From assembly GCA_907165275.2 (NCBI GenBank), contig CAJRBF020000007.1:310001-374000 (forward strand): 64,000 bases of DNA. Reading direction: 5' to 3'. The first letter of the stretch is position 1. Every line of letters begins with the position of its first letter. The position numbers were made by a program, and so were the translations under genes. Positions 1 to 9,630 of the stretch are shown here, in pieces. Source of the DNA: Zygaena filipendulae. Taxonomy: Eukaryota > Arthropoda > Insecta > Lepidoptera > Zygaenidae. The notes below the pieces were generated by a model that had not been told where the DNA came from, searched no databases, and saw only the letters and a program-made list of their open reading frames with translations.

Positions 1-1141
1 CGTACTTTGATGGAAAAAGTACGAGCAATGCTTTACGAATCCAACATGAACCATGAAATGTGGGGTGAAGCGGTACTATCAGCAACCTACTTGCTGAATA
101 GAACTCCACGAGATGGTCAAGTAAAAACCCCTATAGAAATGTGGACTGATAAAAAACCAAATGTGAAAAATATACAAATATTTGGCTCCGAAACATACAC
201 AAAAATATTAAAACCATTAAAGAAACTTGATGTAAGAAGTGAAAAGCTAATGTTTGTTGGCTATGCTCCGACTGGCTATAGACTTTGGAACTCTGAAAAT
301 AGGGAAATAATAATAAGAAGAGACGTAAAGTTTGTAAAAAGCAAGAACCAAGAAAAGTTGATAAATGAAGAAAATGACATAATTGAACTAAATGATGAAT
401 CACAAAATAACGAAAATGAAGTTAAACAAGTAATAAATGAAGAACCAGAAATACAAAATGAAGTTAAAGAACTAACAAGTGCAGAACCACAAATACCTAA
501 TGAAGAAAATATATTTATACCAAATGGCACAGCAGACACAACAGACACAAATACACAAAATACAAGTAGTGATGAAAATATAACACCTGCTCCAGAAAAA
601 AGAGTAAGAAAACCACCACAGAGATATGAAGATTATGTGATGATAACATACAGCGAAGCACTTAACGGTGAAGACAAATTAAAATGGCAAAAGGCTATTG
701 ATGATGAAAAAAACTCTCTGATTGAGAATAAAGTATGGAAAGTCGTAAATGAAGAAGACACAAAAGGAAAAAAGATACTAAGTAATAAATGGGTGTTAAA
801 GATCAAAGATGATGGCACCTATAAAGCTCGCTTAGTCGTTCGAGGATTTGAGCAACGAGAAGGAATTGATTATCATGAGATTTTTAGTCCTGTGATAAGC
901 AGCAGTCCTTTAAGAATGATTCTAGCGATTGCAGCTCAAAACAATTTTAAAATAAAAACATTTGATATTAAAACTGCATTCTTATACGGTGAATTAGATG
1001 ATGATGAAGAAATCTACATGTACCCACCAGAGGGAATAAGTGCTAAAGGTATATGCAAATTACAGAAAGCCCTATACGGCATGAAACAGGCACCTCTTAA
1101 ATGGAATAAAACATTTACAAACTACTTGAACAGTCAAGGCC
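1..1141 (+). pseudogene. Copia pol, 5' portion (integrase C-terminus to reverse transcriptase), cut by LINE insertion
   Basis: The frame is open from the first base, so the gene starts outside the window. The first part matches the integrase C-terminal region of Ty1/Copia elements (residues HEMWGEAV, then LLNRTP). A long acidic, Asn- and Glu-rich linker follows, then the reverse transcriptase with KWQKAIDDE, NKWVLKIK, KARLVVRGF and the active-site strand FDIKTAFLYGELD. The match stops at LNSQGL, where an 18-base poly(T) begins; the Phe run read there is an artefact of the poly(A) tail of the minus-strand LINE. The rest of the same pol resumes at 24962. Element identity is from family knowledge; the interruption is seen directly. 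Confidence 0.93.
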
Positions 1142-1142
1142 T
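1128..1142. repeat. Target-site duplication of the R1 LINE, left copy
   Basis: The 15 bases GAACAGTCAAGGCCT occur here and again at 24947-24961, on either side of the minus-strand LINE. Outer bases may be shared by chance with the element ends, so the true length is about 14-15 bp. Removing the LINE and one copy joins the two Copia halves in frame. Confidence 0.9.
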
Positions 1143-1159
1143 TTTTTTTTTTTTTTTTT

Positions 1160-1547
1160 GACCCAGGGAAAATGCTTTATGCATACCACCGCCATGAGGC
1201 GGGCGGTGGTTATGTGGGACTCCGCCCTGAAAAGGGCGACCCGCCCTGAGAAGGGCGGGAATACTACCCACTAAAAACCCTGGGGTGTTCCTCCTCGGCG
1301 CCTTGCGTCAGGGCCGCGGGATTCGCTCTCGCATGCTCCGCGGCCCCGACGGCGCTGGCCCGCTTTTAGGCGCGCCCCTCTGCTAAGGGACTTAGTCCCC
1401 GCAGGAATTAAGTCCCTCTCTCCCACTAACTGCTAAAAATAAGTAATTAAAGTGGCGCGCCGGAGCACCTAACGCGCCACTTGTCCACCCGAGGTCCTTA
1501 CTCCCTCGGACGGTAGAGTGCCTCGCTCTACCGCCCGGAGGACCTCA
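1160..1547 (-). other. 3' UTR of the R1 LINE with paired GC-rich hairpins
   Basis: This is the non-coding stretch between the ORF2 stop and the poly(A). It holds two adjacent short hairpins built from the words CCGCCCT and AGGGCGG, at about 1221-1239 and 1240-1259. Hairpins just before poly(A) are plausible recognition structures for target-primed reverse transcription, but that role is inference. Confidence 0.6.
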
Positions 1548-4500
1548 CTATGGGGGTTGGAGGCCTACTACATCCTGCCTCCTACCCCTTCTTCTGGGGC
1601 GGCGGTTGGGAGGGGCGGACGCTGCCTGCTCCCTTTCCCGCTCCGCGGTCTCCTTCTGCGAGATGACGTCCTCGCAGAAGGAGAGAACCGCCGCCCATAC
1701 GCTTTCGCTACCCACCATGGCTGAAGCTACGGTGGGCAGCGAAAGGTCGCTTCCTATTGCCGAGGTGAGGACACGGCGCTGCTCGGCCCAGGCCGAGCAC
1801 TCTTCGAGAGTGTGCTGCGCCGTGTCCTCACCGCAGGTTCCACAATGGTGGCACGAGGCCGTCGGTTCCCTCCCGAGCTGACACAGGTACTTTCCGAAGC
1901 AACCATGCCCGGAAAGCACCTGCGTCACCCGGAAGGTGATGATGCCCAGCCGCCTGTCCGCCCATTCTCGCAGGACTGGACGGACTGCTTCGACAGTCCG
2001 CAGGCCGGCGGAAGGTGTTGCCAGCCTGCTCTCCCATTCTCGCATTAAGGACTGCCGAAGATGGGACCTCCGCAGTTCCACCGCCCTTGGCGGGGGGTAT
2101 TCCCCTCTGGCTCGGCACTCCACTCGCCACTCGTACAGCGACGAGAGGAGGCCCGCCTCTAGATCCCAGGGGGGAGACCCCGCCAAGACGCACGCCGCCT
2201 CGTAGGAGATGGTACGGTATCCCCTTATCAGTCTGACGGCTAGGACCCTCTGCGGTCTTCGCAGGAGGGTCTTGTTATGAGCCGTCAGACTGTTGGCCCA
2301 AATCGGGGCCCCGTAAAGGGCCATCGACCGTACCACCCCCATATATAGGCGGCGGCAGTTAACGCTCGGTCCCCCAAGGTTGGGCAGCAGGGTGCTAAGA
2401 GCACCCGCAGCCCGGATGAGCTTGGGGGACAGGCGGCGGAAATGCTCGCGGAAGTCCCAGCGGCTATCGAGGACGAGTCCCAGATACTTTATGGAGGACC
2501 CGACCTCGATATGGACACCACCAACGACAATATGGGAACCAGCGGGTGGACGCATCCGAGGCCCATGAAAATAGATGGCCTCGGATTTCTCAAGCGCCAC
2601 CCCGAGTCCCAATTGCCGTATTCTGCCGACGACCTGTGCCACCCCCAACGTGGCAAGACGGGCAGTCTCTCTGAAGTCTTTCTCCCGGGCCACCACCAGT
2701 GTGTCATCTGCATAGCAGATGACGTCAAGGCCCGGGGGAAGGGCGCCCCGCAGCACCCAGTCGTATCCGATGTTCCACAGGAGGGGTCCTAATACCGACC
2801 CCTGTGGAACACCGCATCTCATCTCCCTCCGAAGGATGTTGTTGTCCCGCCCCAGGCACGTGACGTGCCTATCTTGGAGGTAGGACCCGACAATCCGCCT
2901 CAGGTAGGGAGGCACCCGGTGATACCGGAGAGCCTCCCTAATGCAGGACCAGGGCAGAGTATTGAAGGCGTTGGCGATGTCAAGAGACACCGCCATCGCA
3001 ACTCCGCCCTGGGATGTCGCCTGGTCCGAGAGGGCTCGGACGCGACTAATCGCGTCAATCGTTGATCGGCCCTCCCGGAAACCGTACTGGCTTTCGGCCA
3101 GGTCGGGTCCCACCTCTTGAAGGTGCCCGATGAGGCGGTGAGCGATAATTCGCTCAAAAAGCTTCGCCACCTCATCGAGCAACACTATGGGGCGGTACGC
3201 AGAGGGAGATTCTGCGGGGCGTCCCTCCTTCTTCAGTAAGACAAGACTGCCCGTCTTCCACTGGCGGGGAAACCGTCCCGACTCGAGGCAGGCGCTAAAG
3301 AGCCTGCCCAGTCGGTCCCCCAGGGCGTTGGAGGCCAAGACCCATGCGCGGCCAGGTATCCCGTCCGGCCCCGGGGCAGTTTTCTTGCCCCGGAGACGGA
3401 GAGTGGCCGCGTTGAGTTCTCCCGGCGAGACTCCCGGGACCCCGTCGGCTGAATCCCCCTCAGGATAGTCCTGGGGGGGAGCCATGACTGGTGGGGGGTG
3501 GTCGTGCGCACTCGGAAAGAGTGTGGACACCACCCTCCCCAACAGTTGGGGCTGGAGACTCTGCGTGAGGGGGGGCCCAGCGGAGCGGAGCTTTTTGCGC
3601 ACCGCTTTGTAGGGGCGCCCCCACGGGTCGCTATTAAGAGTCTCCAAGAACTCTTCTCTCGCTCGGGTCTTGGCCTCGCTGATGGCGATCCGCAGGGCCT
3701 TTTTCCTCTCTTTGTAGGCCCCGTACAGATCGGCTTCCACCGTCGCGTCTCGGAGCCGCCGTCTGCGGCTCCTGGTGTACCGGCGTCGCGCCTCCACGCA
3801 GCTCCTGCGGAGATCTGCTAGTTCCTGCGACCACCAGTACACCCGACGCGCGGGAGGTCGGGGCCCGGCCCGGGGCATGGCCGCGTCACAGACGTCGGTC
3901 ATTGTGTCCCGGAACCAGGCCGCTTCCTCTTCGACCTCCACAGGCTCGGCTGGATGCTCCAGCCAAGCCTTGACGATGGAAGCCTCCATCAGCATGTCTA
4001 TGTCTAGACATTTCAACGCCCATCTTGGAGGGGACGGGGTGTTACTCGCGGGGCGGCGTGAGTCCGGGGAGCCGGCGGGGGCGGAGAGGTCGAATCTTAT
4101 GTAAAGATGATCCGACAGAGTCTTCACCCCCTCCAGGACTTTCCAATCCCGGACTCTGTGTCCGATTGCAGGGGATGTGAACGTAACGTCCACAATAGAC
4201 CCCCCCTGCTGACGGACACACGTATTTATCGAGCCCCGGTTTACTATTCCGAGGCCGATGTTCGCCGCCCACTCCTCCAACGTCTCGCCGAAGACGTCTG
4301 TCCTGGGGCATCCCCACGCCATGGATTTGGCGTTGAGATCCCCCAGGAGCACCACTGGACAAGATAGGGACCTTATGATGGCCCCCAACCTGTCCAAGAA
4401 CGTCTCGAACTCGGCGAGAGTCTTGTTGGGGGAGAAATACACCCCGACCACGACGGTTTCCCCTGTTTTTACAGCGACGTACCCTTCACCCCTACCGATT

Positions 4501-4703
4501 AGGCTGAAGGGCACGTCGCTGGCCGTGCTTCCGATAATGGCTACCGAGCCCCTCAAGTCCCCAAACCAGTTATCCCTGGGGGGGACGTAGTAGGGCTCGG
4601 CAGCCACTGTGACGTCAATTGACCACTGCGCCGCGCTCTGGATAAGTAAGTCCTGAGCCGCGGCGCAGTGGTTTATGTTCGCCTGGAGGAAGCGACGGTG
4701 CAT
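1548..4703 (-). CDS. R1-clade LINE ORF2: endonuclease / reverse transcriptase
   Basis: The 1051-aa frame is uninterrupted. The N-terminal third is an APE-type endonuclease (ANINHCAAAQDLL start, GDLNAKS, and SDH near residue 195). The reverse transcriptase follows, with SAYRPIVLLDEVAKLFE, the active-site strand SLDIANAFNTL, GVPQGSVLGPLLWN and the catalytic YADD box. The C-terminus has a Cys/His motif (CHHCGTCGEDTAQHTLEEC). It nicks target DNA and copies the RNA in place. Its ATG lies 14 bases after the ORF1 stop, a typical LINE spacing. The protein looks intact, but ORF1 is split, so the copy is not autonomous. Confidence 0.95.
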   Translation of the reverse strand: MHRRFLQANINHCAAAQDLLIQSAAQWSIDVTVAAEPYYVPPRDNWFGDLRGSVAIIGSTASDVPFSLIGRGEGYVAVKTGETVVVGVYFSPNKTLAEFETFLDRLGAIIRSLSCPVVLLGDLNAKSMAWGCPRTDVFGETLEEWAANIGLGIVNRGSINTCVRQQGGSIVDVTFTSPAIGHRVRDWKVLEGVKTLSDHLYIRFDLSAPAGSPDSRRPASNTPSPPRWALKCLDIDMLMEASIVKAWLEHPAEPVEVEEEAAWFRDTMTDVCDAAMPRAGPRPPARRVYWWSQELADLRRSCVEARRRYTRSRRRRLRDATVEADLYGAYKERKKALRIAISEAKTRAREEFLETLNSDPWGRPYKAVRKKLRSAGPPLTQSLQPQLLGRVVSTLFPSAHDHPPPVMAPPQDYPEGDSADGVPGVSPGELNAATLRLRGKKTAPGPDGIPGRAWVLASNALGDRLGRLFSACLESGRFPRQWKTGSLVLLKKEGRPAESPSAYRPIVLLDEVAKLFERIIAHRLIGHLQEVGPDLAESQYGFREGRSTIDAISRVRALSDQATSQGGVAMAVSLDIANAFNTLPWSCIREALRYHRVPPYLRRIVGSYLQDRHVTCLGRDNNILRREMRCGVPQGSVLGPLLWNIGYDWVLRGALPPGLDVICYADDTLVVAREKDFRETARLATLGVAQVVGRIRQLGLGVALEKSEAIYFHGPRMRPPAGSHIVVGGVHIEVGSSIKYLGLVLDSRWDFREHFRRLSPKLIRAAGALSTLLPNLGGPSVNCRRLYMGVVRSMALYGAPIWANSLTAHNKTLLRRPQRVLAVRLIRGYRTISYEAACVLAGSPPWDLEAGLLSSLYEWRVECRARGEYPPPRAVELRRSHLRQSLMREWESRLATPSAGLRTVEAVRPVLREWADRRLGIITFRVTQVLSGHGCFGKYLCQLGREPTASCHHCGTCGEDTAQHTLEECSAWAEQRRVLTSAIGSDLSLPTVASAMVGSESVWAAVLSFCEDVISQKETAEREREQAASAPPNRRPRRRGRRQDVVGLQPP

Positions 4704-4717
4704 TTTAAAAGTTCCAA

Positions 4718-5311
4718 CTAATGCACCATCGCCTCCGCCTGGCTTTCAGGCCTGGCATCAGCAGCCGGGGTCTTGGCGGCTGCCTTGGATGCCTTTCTGG
4801 CTGCTTTGGGGGCCTTACATGAAGGGGCCCCCACACGATGCCCTGCCGGTTTACCAGCCTCGGAGCATAGAATGCACCGAGGCTCGGCAGAGCATGAGGC
4901 CGCCTTGTGACCGGGTTGACCGCAGCGGAAGCACATCCCACTGCGGTCGACCCCTGCGCTGCATGTTTTGCCTACGTGCCCTCTTTGTAGGCATCTGTAG
5001 CAGCGCAAGGGCCTCGGCTGCAAAAGCTGCACACGCGCCGAAACCCAGCCGATAAGTAGGCGGCCTGCATCGGCCACCTTTTTTACCGCTTCGACCGGGG
5101 CCTTCACCCACGTGGAGCCCATCCCGGATCGGGCCTTACGGATTTCCCCGCATCGGATGGCCTCCACGGGGCATCCTCCGAGCCGGGCGACCGCAGTGGC
5201 CACCTCGCCGCTCATCACAGAGTCGTCCAGGCCTGAGATGCGCAGTTCAGCGCATTTTATAGGCCTGGAGACCTGAACGTCCTCCGCTGGGAGGACTTTC
5301 TTTAGCTCAGC
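4718..5311 (-). pseudogene. R1-clade LINE ORF1, 3' portion (zinc-knuckle half)
   Basis: This is the C-terminal half of the Gag-like ORF1 RNA-binding protein. Three consecutive zinc knuckles are visible: CYRCLQRGHVGKTC, CFRCGQPGHKAASC and a longer CILC...GAPSC. A basic Lys/Ala-rich tail ends in MVH. The open frame continues upstream into the Polinton terminal repeat, which happens to supply an ATG (to 5356), but only bases up to 5311 belong to the LINE; 5306-5311 is one copy of the 6-bp duplication. The N-terminal half lies at 22966-24561 and the frame matches exactly across the insertion. Confidence 0.9.
5306..5311. repeat. 6-bp target-site duplication of the Polinton, left copy (CTCAGC)
   Basis: CTCAGC at 5306-5311 is repeated at 22966-22971, directly outside the two inverted termini. 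Six-base duplications are the signature of Polinton/Maverick integrases. It encodes the same two codons of LINE ORF1 on both sides. Confidence 0.97.
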
Positions 5312-5449
5312 AGTAGGTATATATTGTATGTTCTGGACCACTTCGTTCTTTCGCAATGAGCGAGCACGTGCTCGCTCGCGAAATCACTCCGATGGTCCAG
5401 ACCATACAATATATACCAATCAAAATGATTCACTTGTCGGATCGATCAT
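5312..5449 (+). repeat. Left terminal inverted repeat of the Polinton
   Basis: It is the inverted match of 22828-22965 and diverges just after CGGATCGATCAT. Inside lies a second level of symmetry: GGTATATATTGTATG at 5316-5330 pairs with its complement at 5403-5417, and the middle (5358-5377) is a perfect 20-base palindrome centred on CACGTG. Each end can therefore fold into a long hairpin. Confidence 0.95.
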
Positions 5450-5689
5450 GCAAAAACAATTATCGCTCGCAAAATCATTCCAGTGGTCCAGGCCCTGGAC
5501 CACACAATCAAAAAGATTCATTTGTCGGATCGATCATTTGTCAGATCAATTACAAAAGATTTATCTGTGGAATGATAATACAGCGAAATCCATACCATGA
5601 AACGATTAGACGTCTGGTAGTTCTCATGTTTTGACTTAAAAATAAATGTAACTAACGAAATAGCACACTACTGACTTGACACGTGCATC
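5450..5689. other. Polinton left subterminal region with degraded TIR-like repeats
   Basis: It contains imperfect copies of terminal-repeat words (TGTCGGATCGATCAT near 5522-5537; TGGTCCAG at 5484-5491 paired with CTGGACCA at 5495-5502). No coding frame is convincing. It probably carries the promoter and 5' leader of the ATPase gene. Confidence 0.5.
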
Positions 5690-6376
5690 ATGAAGTTTGT
5701 TAAACAGTCACAATCGTTAAATATTGATAATGTTTTTGTCGAAGTAAAAAATACCATGTCACGTCATGGAAGTCTTCTACCTAGCACTGTACGATGCATC
5801 ATTTGTGGACCGTCGAGCTGTGGGAAAACAAATTTGATGATTGGACTACTTTTGCACGAAAACGGGTTACATTATCGAAATGTGTATGTTTATTCTAAAA
5901 CATTACAACAACCAAAATATGTGTTTTTAGAAAAGGTTTTGGAACGAGTTCCAAATGTTTTATTTGAAAAGTATCGTGATAAAGATGAAGTTTTAAGTCT
6001 ACAAGATGCTAAACCCTACTCCGTGATTGTATTTGACGACGTTGCATGTGAAAATCAAAATAACATACGAGATTACTTTGCAATGGGTAGACACAAATAT
6101 ATTGATTGTTTTTATCTCAACCAAACATATAGTAAAATCCCTAAACAGTTAGTGAGAGATAACGCGAATTTAATTATACTTTTTAAACAAGATGAAACCA
6201 ATATGAAACATGTTTATGATGAGCACGTTAATACAGACATGACGTGGCGTCAATTTCGCGAACTGTGTTCAAAGATTTGGATCAATCCTTACAATTATTT
6301 GGTTATAAACAAGGATTGTACTAAAAATAATGGTTGCTATAGAAACAAATTAGACACTTTTGTGGTGTTCGACTAA
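5690..6376 (+). CDS. Polinton genome-packaging ATPase (FtsK/HerA, A32-like)
   Basis: This 228-aa protein has a clear Walker A loop, GPSSCGKTN (residues 40-48), and a Walker B strand, VIVFDD (112-117), followed by a polar sensor region (FYLNQTYSKIP). It matches in size and layout the DNA-packaging ATPases of Polintons, related to poxvirus A32-type enzymes, which would pump the genome into preformed capsids. It is the first gene inside the left terminal repeat. The frame is complete and the ATG lies 240 bases after the repeat. Confidence 0.93.
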   Translation: MKFVKQSQSLNIDNVFVEVKNTMSRHGSLLPSTVRCIICGPSSCGKTNLMIGLLLHENGLHYRNVYVYSKTLQQPKYVFLEKVLERVPNVLFEKYRDKDEVLSLQDAKPYSVIVFDDVACENQNNIRDYFAMGRHKYIDCFYLNQTYSKIPKQLVRDNANLIILFKQDETNMKHVYDEHVNTDMTWRQFRELCSKIWINPYNYLVINKDCTKNNGCYRNKLDTFVVFD

Positions 6377-6471
6377 CAAAGAACATAAATAATACCTTTA
6401 AATAGAGGAACGCATGTTTTAAACTTCATTCGTTATCGGATGCTAAATCATTAACGACTCGTCCGGTTATA

Positions 6472-7347
6472 ATGGAAAAATCATTAAAAAGACGAATTGT
6501 TGATGCTGCAGAAGCAGTTAAGAAAAAGGTGCGAAAAATGAGAAATGTCGAAATTGAAAATAAACGTGCATTGGAAACCGTGTTCAAGCCGGTCACAGAA
6601 CCTCTTGCTCAATTTACGAAAGCTAATGAAAAAGCAACAAAACAAAAGCTGATTGAAAAATCTGAAGGCAACACCAACCATAACACCGGTACTGTTAAAG
6701 ACACCAAGGATGAGAGCAGTGATAATTATTATACAGATAATTCAGAATCTGATTTAGACACAGACCCCTCAGTTTCATCCGTTATTGATACAACTCTCGA
6801 TGATAAAAATACCTCGTCATGGTCTGTGTCTTCAGAGGCGTTAGATGATGTTGTATTTGGTGTTAGATCAGAAAAAGGAAAACTTATGTTAGGTTCATCT
6901 CCTATAACGATCGGTGATCGATTTATATCTGTAGCTGGACATAAGTACGCTACCACTCCTGGCTTAAAACAATTGTTGCTTAAAAAAGATATCGATTTAA
7001 AATTAATTACGGATAGCGACATGAAAAATTACAAAACTATGTTAATGAACACAAACGCTCACCGTCGAGATTACGATTCAAAAAAACCCATCAAAAGTAA
7101 TAAAGGACAAAAATACGTACAAATCATTAGACCTCTGTTTAATATAAAACAAACGAAAGGAGAAGGCTTACCGTCAATGAAAAAAATACGAAACGATGTC
7201 GACTTAGTATACTGGGACGATCCTAATGAATTGGTGGAACGATTAAAACTATTGATAGCATCACGAGAAGCTGGTAACACCGGAGTTGACAATGAAATCA
7301 TTTCCATCATAGAAGAATTGCGTGAAAGTGGACTAATTAATGCCTAA
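6472..7347 (+). CDS. Polinton conserved protein of unknown function (DUF8207-like C-terminus)
   Basis: The 291-aa protein starts with a basic, Lys-rich helical segment (residues 1-70) and an acidic, Ser/Asp-rich linker (about 80-125). A conserved domain follows (about 140-291) with LGSSPITIGDRFI, then YATTPGLKQLL, VYWDDPNELVERL and a C-terminal IISIIEELRESGLI. I recognise this domain as one recurring in insect Maverick elements and annotated as DUF8207; that link is from memory and unproven here. The function is unknown. Its position between ATPase and fibre-like gene suggests a virion or assembly role. A TATA-like TTTAAATA lies about 70 bases upstream. Confidence 0.75.
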   Translation: MEKSLKRRIVDAAEAVKKKVRKMRNVEIENKRALETVFKPVTEPLAQFTKANEKATKQKLIEKSEGNTNHNTGTVKDTKDESSDNYYTDNSESDLDTDPSVSSVIDTTLDDKNTSSWSVSSEALDDVVFGVRSEKGKLMLGSSPITIGDRFISVAGHKYATTPGLKQLLLKKDIDLKLITDSDMKNYKTMLMNTNAHRRDYDSKKPIKSNKGQKYVQIIRPLFNIKQTKGEGLPSMKKIRNDVDLVYWDDPNELVERLKLLIASREAGNTGVDNEIISIIEELRESGLINA

Positions 7348-7427
7348 ATAAAATAAATATGTGCATTACTAACGATTAGTTTCATTTTATATTTAGCCTC
7401 CCTAAGTAGCAGGTCATACCTTAAAAT

Positions 7428-8018
7428 ATGAGTATAGACAAATTTGGTCATCATATTCATAAAAGAATACGTTTGTCAGATTTTACATTTAATGACAAGG
7501 TGTTAATGAAATCTGAAAATGGTGATTATGATCTAAAAACAGCTAGACTAAGAGGCATCAAATTTCCTATAGAAGCATACGATGCGGTTAATAAAGAGTA
7601 TGTCGATCAATTACATGATATGATTATAAAAGAATTCAATAACCTTGTTGAAAATATGCGTTCACAAATTATAATTGACATTACAAATACCGTTACATCT
7701 ACTTTAAAAGCATACAATGCTTTGTTGAGATCTCATAATGGAGATTATGATTTACAAACAGCTAGACTGAGAGGCATCAAACATCCAGTAGAAGCAGATG
7801 ATGCTGTTAACAAGGAGTATGTAGACCAACTAAACACCAAGATGTTTAAAGAATTCAATGGCCTTATTGACAGCTTACGTTCTCAAATTGATGAGTCTAC
7901 TTTAAAAGCAACGTCTTTAGGGTTAGTAAATCAGTTGGAAGAGAAACTTAACAAGAACGGGGTGGACAACGAGATTCAAAGTGCATTACAAAATGACAAA
8001 ACAGGAAGTAGTCAATGA
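7428..8018 (+). CDS. Fibre-like protein with two tandem repeats
   Basis: The 196-aa protein is built from two similar units of about 50 residues (31-80 and 104-153). Each contains NGDYDLxTARLRGIK, then P(I/V)EAxDAVNKEYVDQL, then a helical KEFNxLxxxxRSQI stretch. The pattern of a short beta-rich element followed by AVNKEYVD and a heptad-like helix resembles trimeric phage tail-fibre and adhesin stalk repeats. That resemblance, and a role as an attachment fibre, is inference. Its 3' end overlaps the integrase ATG by 26 bases in another frame. Confidence 0.75.
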   Translation: MSIDKFGHHIHKRIRLSDFTFNDKVLMKSENGDYDLKTARLRGIKFPIEAYDAVNKEYVDQLHDMIIKEFNNLVENMRSQIIIDITNTVTSTLKAYNALLRSHNGDYDLQTARLRGIKHPVEADDAVNKEYVDQLNTKMFKEFNGLIDSLRSQIDESTLKATSLGLVNQLEEKLNKNGVDNEIQSALQNDKTGSSQ

Positions 8019-8928
8019 AATCCACAAAGCCGCTCGAAAAAACTTTACAAGACGTCCTGTTTTTCTTAAAGGAATCGATGATTTGTGGCAAGCCGATTTG
8101 ATAGATATGCAATCTCTTCGAAAATATAACAACAACAATAAATATATCCTTATAGTAATAGATTGCTTTACAAAGTATGCCTGGGCTGAACCGTTGAAAT
8201 CAAAGAAAAAACTTGATGTAACTCAAGCTTTTAAACATATTTTAATCCGAAGCCAAAGAAGGCCGTACAATTTGCAAACCGATATGGGGAACGAGTTCTA
8301 CAACGATTCGTTTCAAAAGCTTATGAAGACGAATAAAATTACCCATTATTCGACGTTTTCTATAAAAAAAGCTTCAATTGTTGAACGTCTTATCAAAACT
8401 ATAAAGCAAAGACTGTTCAAACACTTTAGTCTGATTGGGAGTTATAAATGGTCTGACAAAACTTTGAATAATATTATGCAGTCTTATAACACCACAAAAC
8501 ATCGTACCACTGGTTTTAAGCCTGCAGAAATTAATAAAACTATAGAACCAGACGTAAAAAGAAATATTAATAAATTACACTCTTTTCCATCTGTACCACA
8601 AAAATCTAAATTTAAGGCTGGGGATTGCGTTCGTATTAGTAAATACAAAAATTGTTTTGAAAAGGGATATACTCCTAATTGGTCTACAGAATTATTTACT
8701 GTAAAGAAAGTAAATAATACCATTCCACAAACGTACCACATTGAAGATCAACGTAAGCAGCCTATTTTAGGAAGTTTTTATGAACAAGAACTGCAGAAGA
8801 CTAACTATCCTAATGTGTATTTAATAGAAAAAGTGTTGAAAAAGAAAGGGAGTAAGATATTCGTTAAATGGTTAGGGTTACCTCCTGATGAAAACAGCTG
8901 GATTGATAAATCTACATTGTTAAGTTAA
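7993..8928 (+). CDS. Polinton retroviral-type integrase with C-terminal chromodomain
   Basis: The open frame begins earlier (7981, GTG), but the first ATG is at 7993, giving 311 aa. The D,D-34-E core is visible: D35 in DLWQADLIDM, D97 in LQTDMGNEF and E131 in ASIVERLIKTIK. A chromodomain-like C-terminus (about 275-311) ends in FVKWLGLPPDENSWID. The enzyme would insert the element and produce the 6-bp duplication seen at its ends. It overlaps the preceding fibre-like gene. All catalytic residues are present. Confidence 0.95.
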   Translation: MTKQEVVNEIHKAARKNFTRRPVFLKGIDDLWQADLIDMQSLRKYNNNNKYILIVIDCFTKYAWAEPLKSKKKLDVTQAFKHILIRSQRRPYNLQTDMGNEFYNDSFQKLMKTNKITHYSTFSIKKASIVERLIKTIKQRLFKHFSLIGSYKWSDKTLNNIMQSYNTTKHRTTGFKPAEINKTIEPDVKRNINKLHSFPSVPQKSKFKAGDCVRISKYKNCFEKGYTPNWSTELFTVKKVNNTIPQTYHIEDQRKQPILGSFYEQELQKTNYPNVYLIEKVLKKKGSKIFVKWLGLPPDENSWIDKSTLLS

Positions 8929-8933
8929 GAAGA

Positions 8934-8968
8934 TATAAAACTATAAACAGTATCGTTACTTTAGTCAT
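8934..8968 (+). promoter_or_regulatory. Putative TATA/initiator promoter of the PLA2 gene
   Basis: TATAAAAC at 8934-8941 is followed 26 bases later by TTTAGTCAT (8960-8968), close before the ATG at 8982. The same pair of words precedes the minor capsid gene at 11002-11030, so they may be a shared late-type promoter. Confidence 0.4.
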
Positions 8969-9630
8969 TTTAATACGAGTCATGCATGGTGGTGGACTCG
9001 TTAACAATTTAATAAATAACTTACCTTTTGAGATTCATATACCTGGGTATAATTACTGTGGACCAGGAACAAAACTTCAGAAACGTTTACAAAGAGGTGA
9101 TCGCGGGGTTAACAAGTTGGACGAAGCCTGCATGCACCACGATATCGCCTACGCCAATAACACAGATTTACCTAATCGTCACAAAGCGGATTTACAATTG
9201 TTAGACATGGCTAAAAAGAGGTTAGAAGCAAAGGATGCAGGGAAAGGTGAAAAATTGGTCTCATGGCTGGTTAGTAAAGCGATGAAAGCTAAAGTAAAAT
9301 CGGGTTGGGGAGTTAAATCATTCAAACATTTTGTCACGAAAATTCGTTCACATGTTAAAAAGCTAAAACCAAAAAACCGTAAAACGCTGATAAACCTGTC
9401 TTATGCAGCTGCTAAAAGAATGATTCCGCTAGCTCGTCAAATCAAATTACCTCGAGTGATACCAATACCAAAAACCGGAGGAATATTACCACTTATCCCA
9501 ATATTTGCGGGTTTATCAGCTCTAGGCGCTCTGGCGGGAGGAGCGTCTGGAATTGCAAAAACTGTGAATGATTATAAATCTGCTCAAAAGAATTTGCAGG
9601 AGACAGAGCGTCATAATAAAACCATGGAGG

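Noticed and set aside
1142..1161. Phe run at the end of the Copia frame
   Set aside because: It is translation of the 18-base poly(T), the LINE poly(A) on the other strand.
1606..4590. Many long frames opposite or overlapping the R1 ORF2
   Set aside because: GC-rich shadow frames of a clear 1051-aa reverse transcriptase gene; none has family features.
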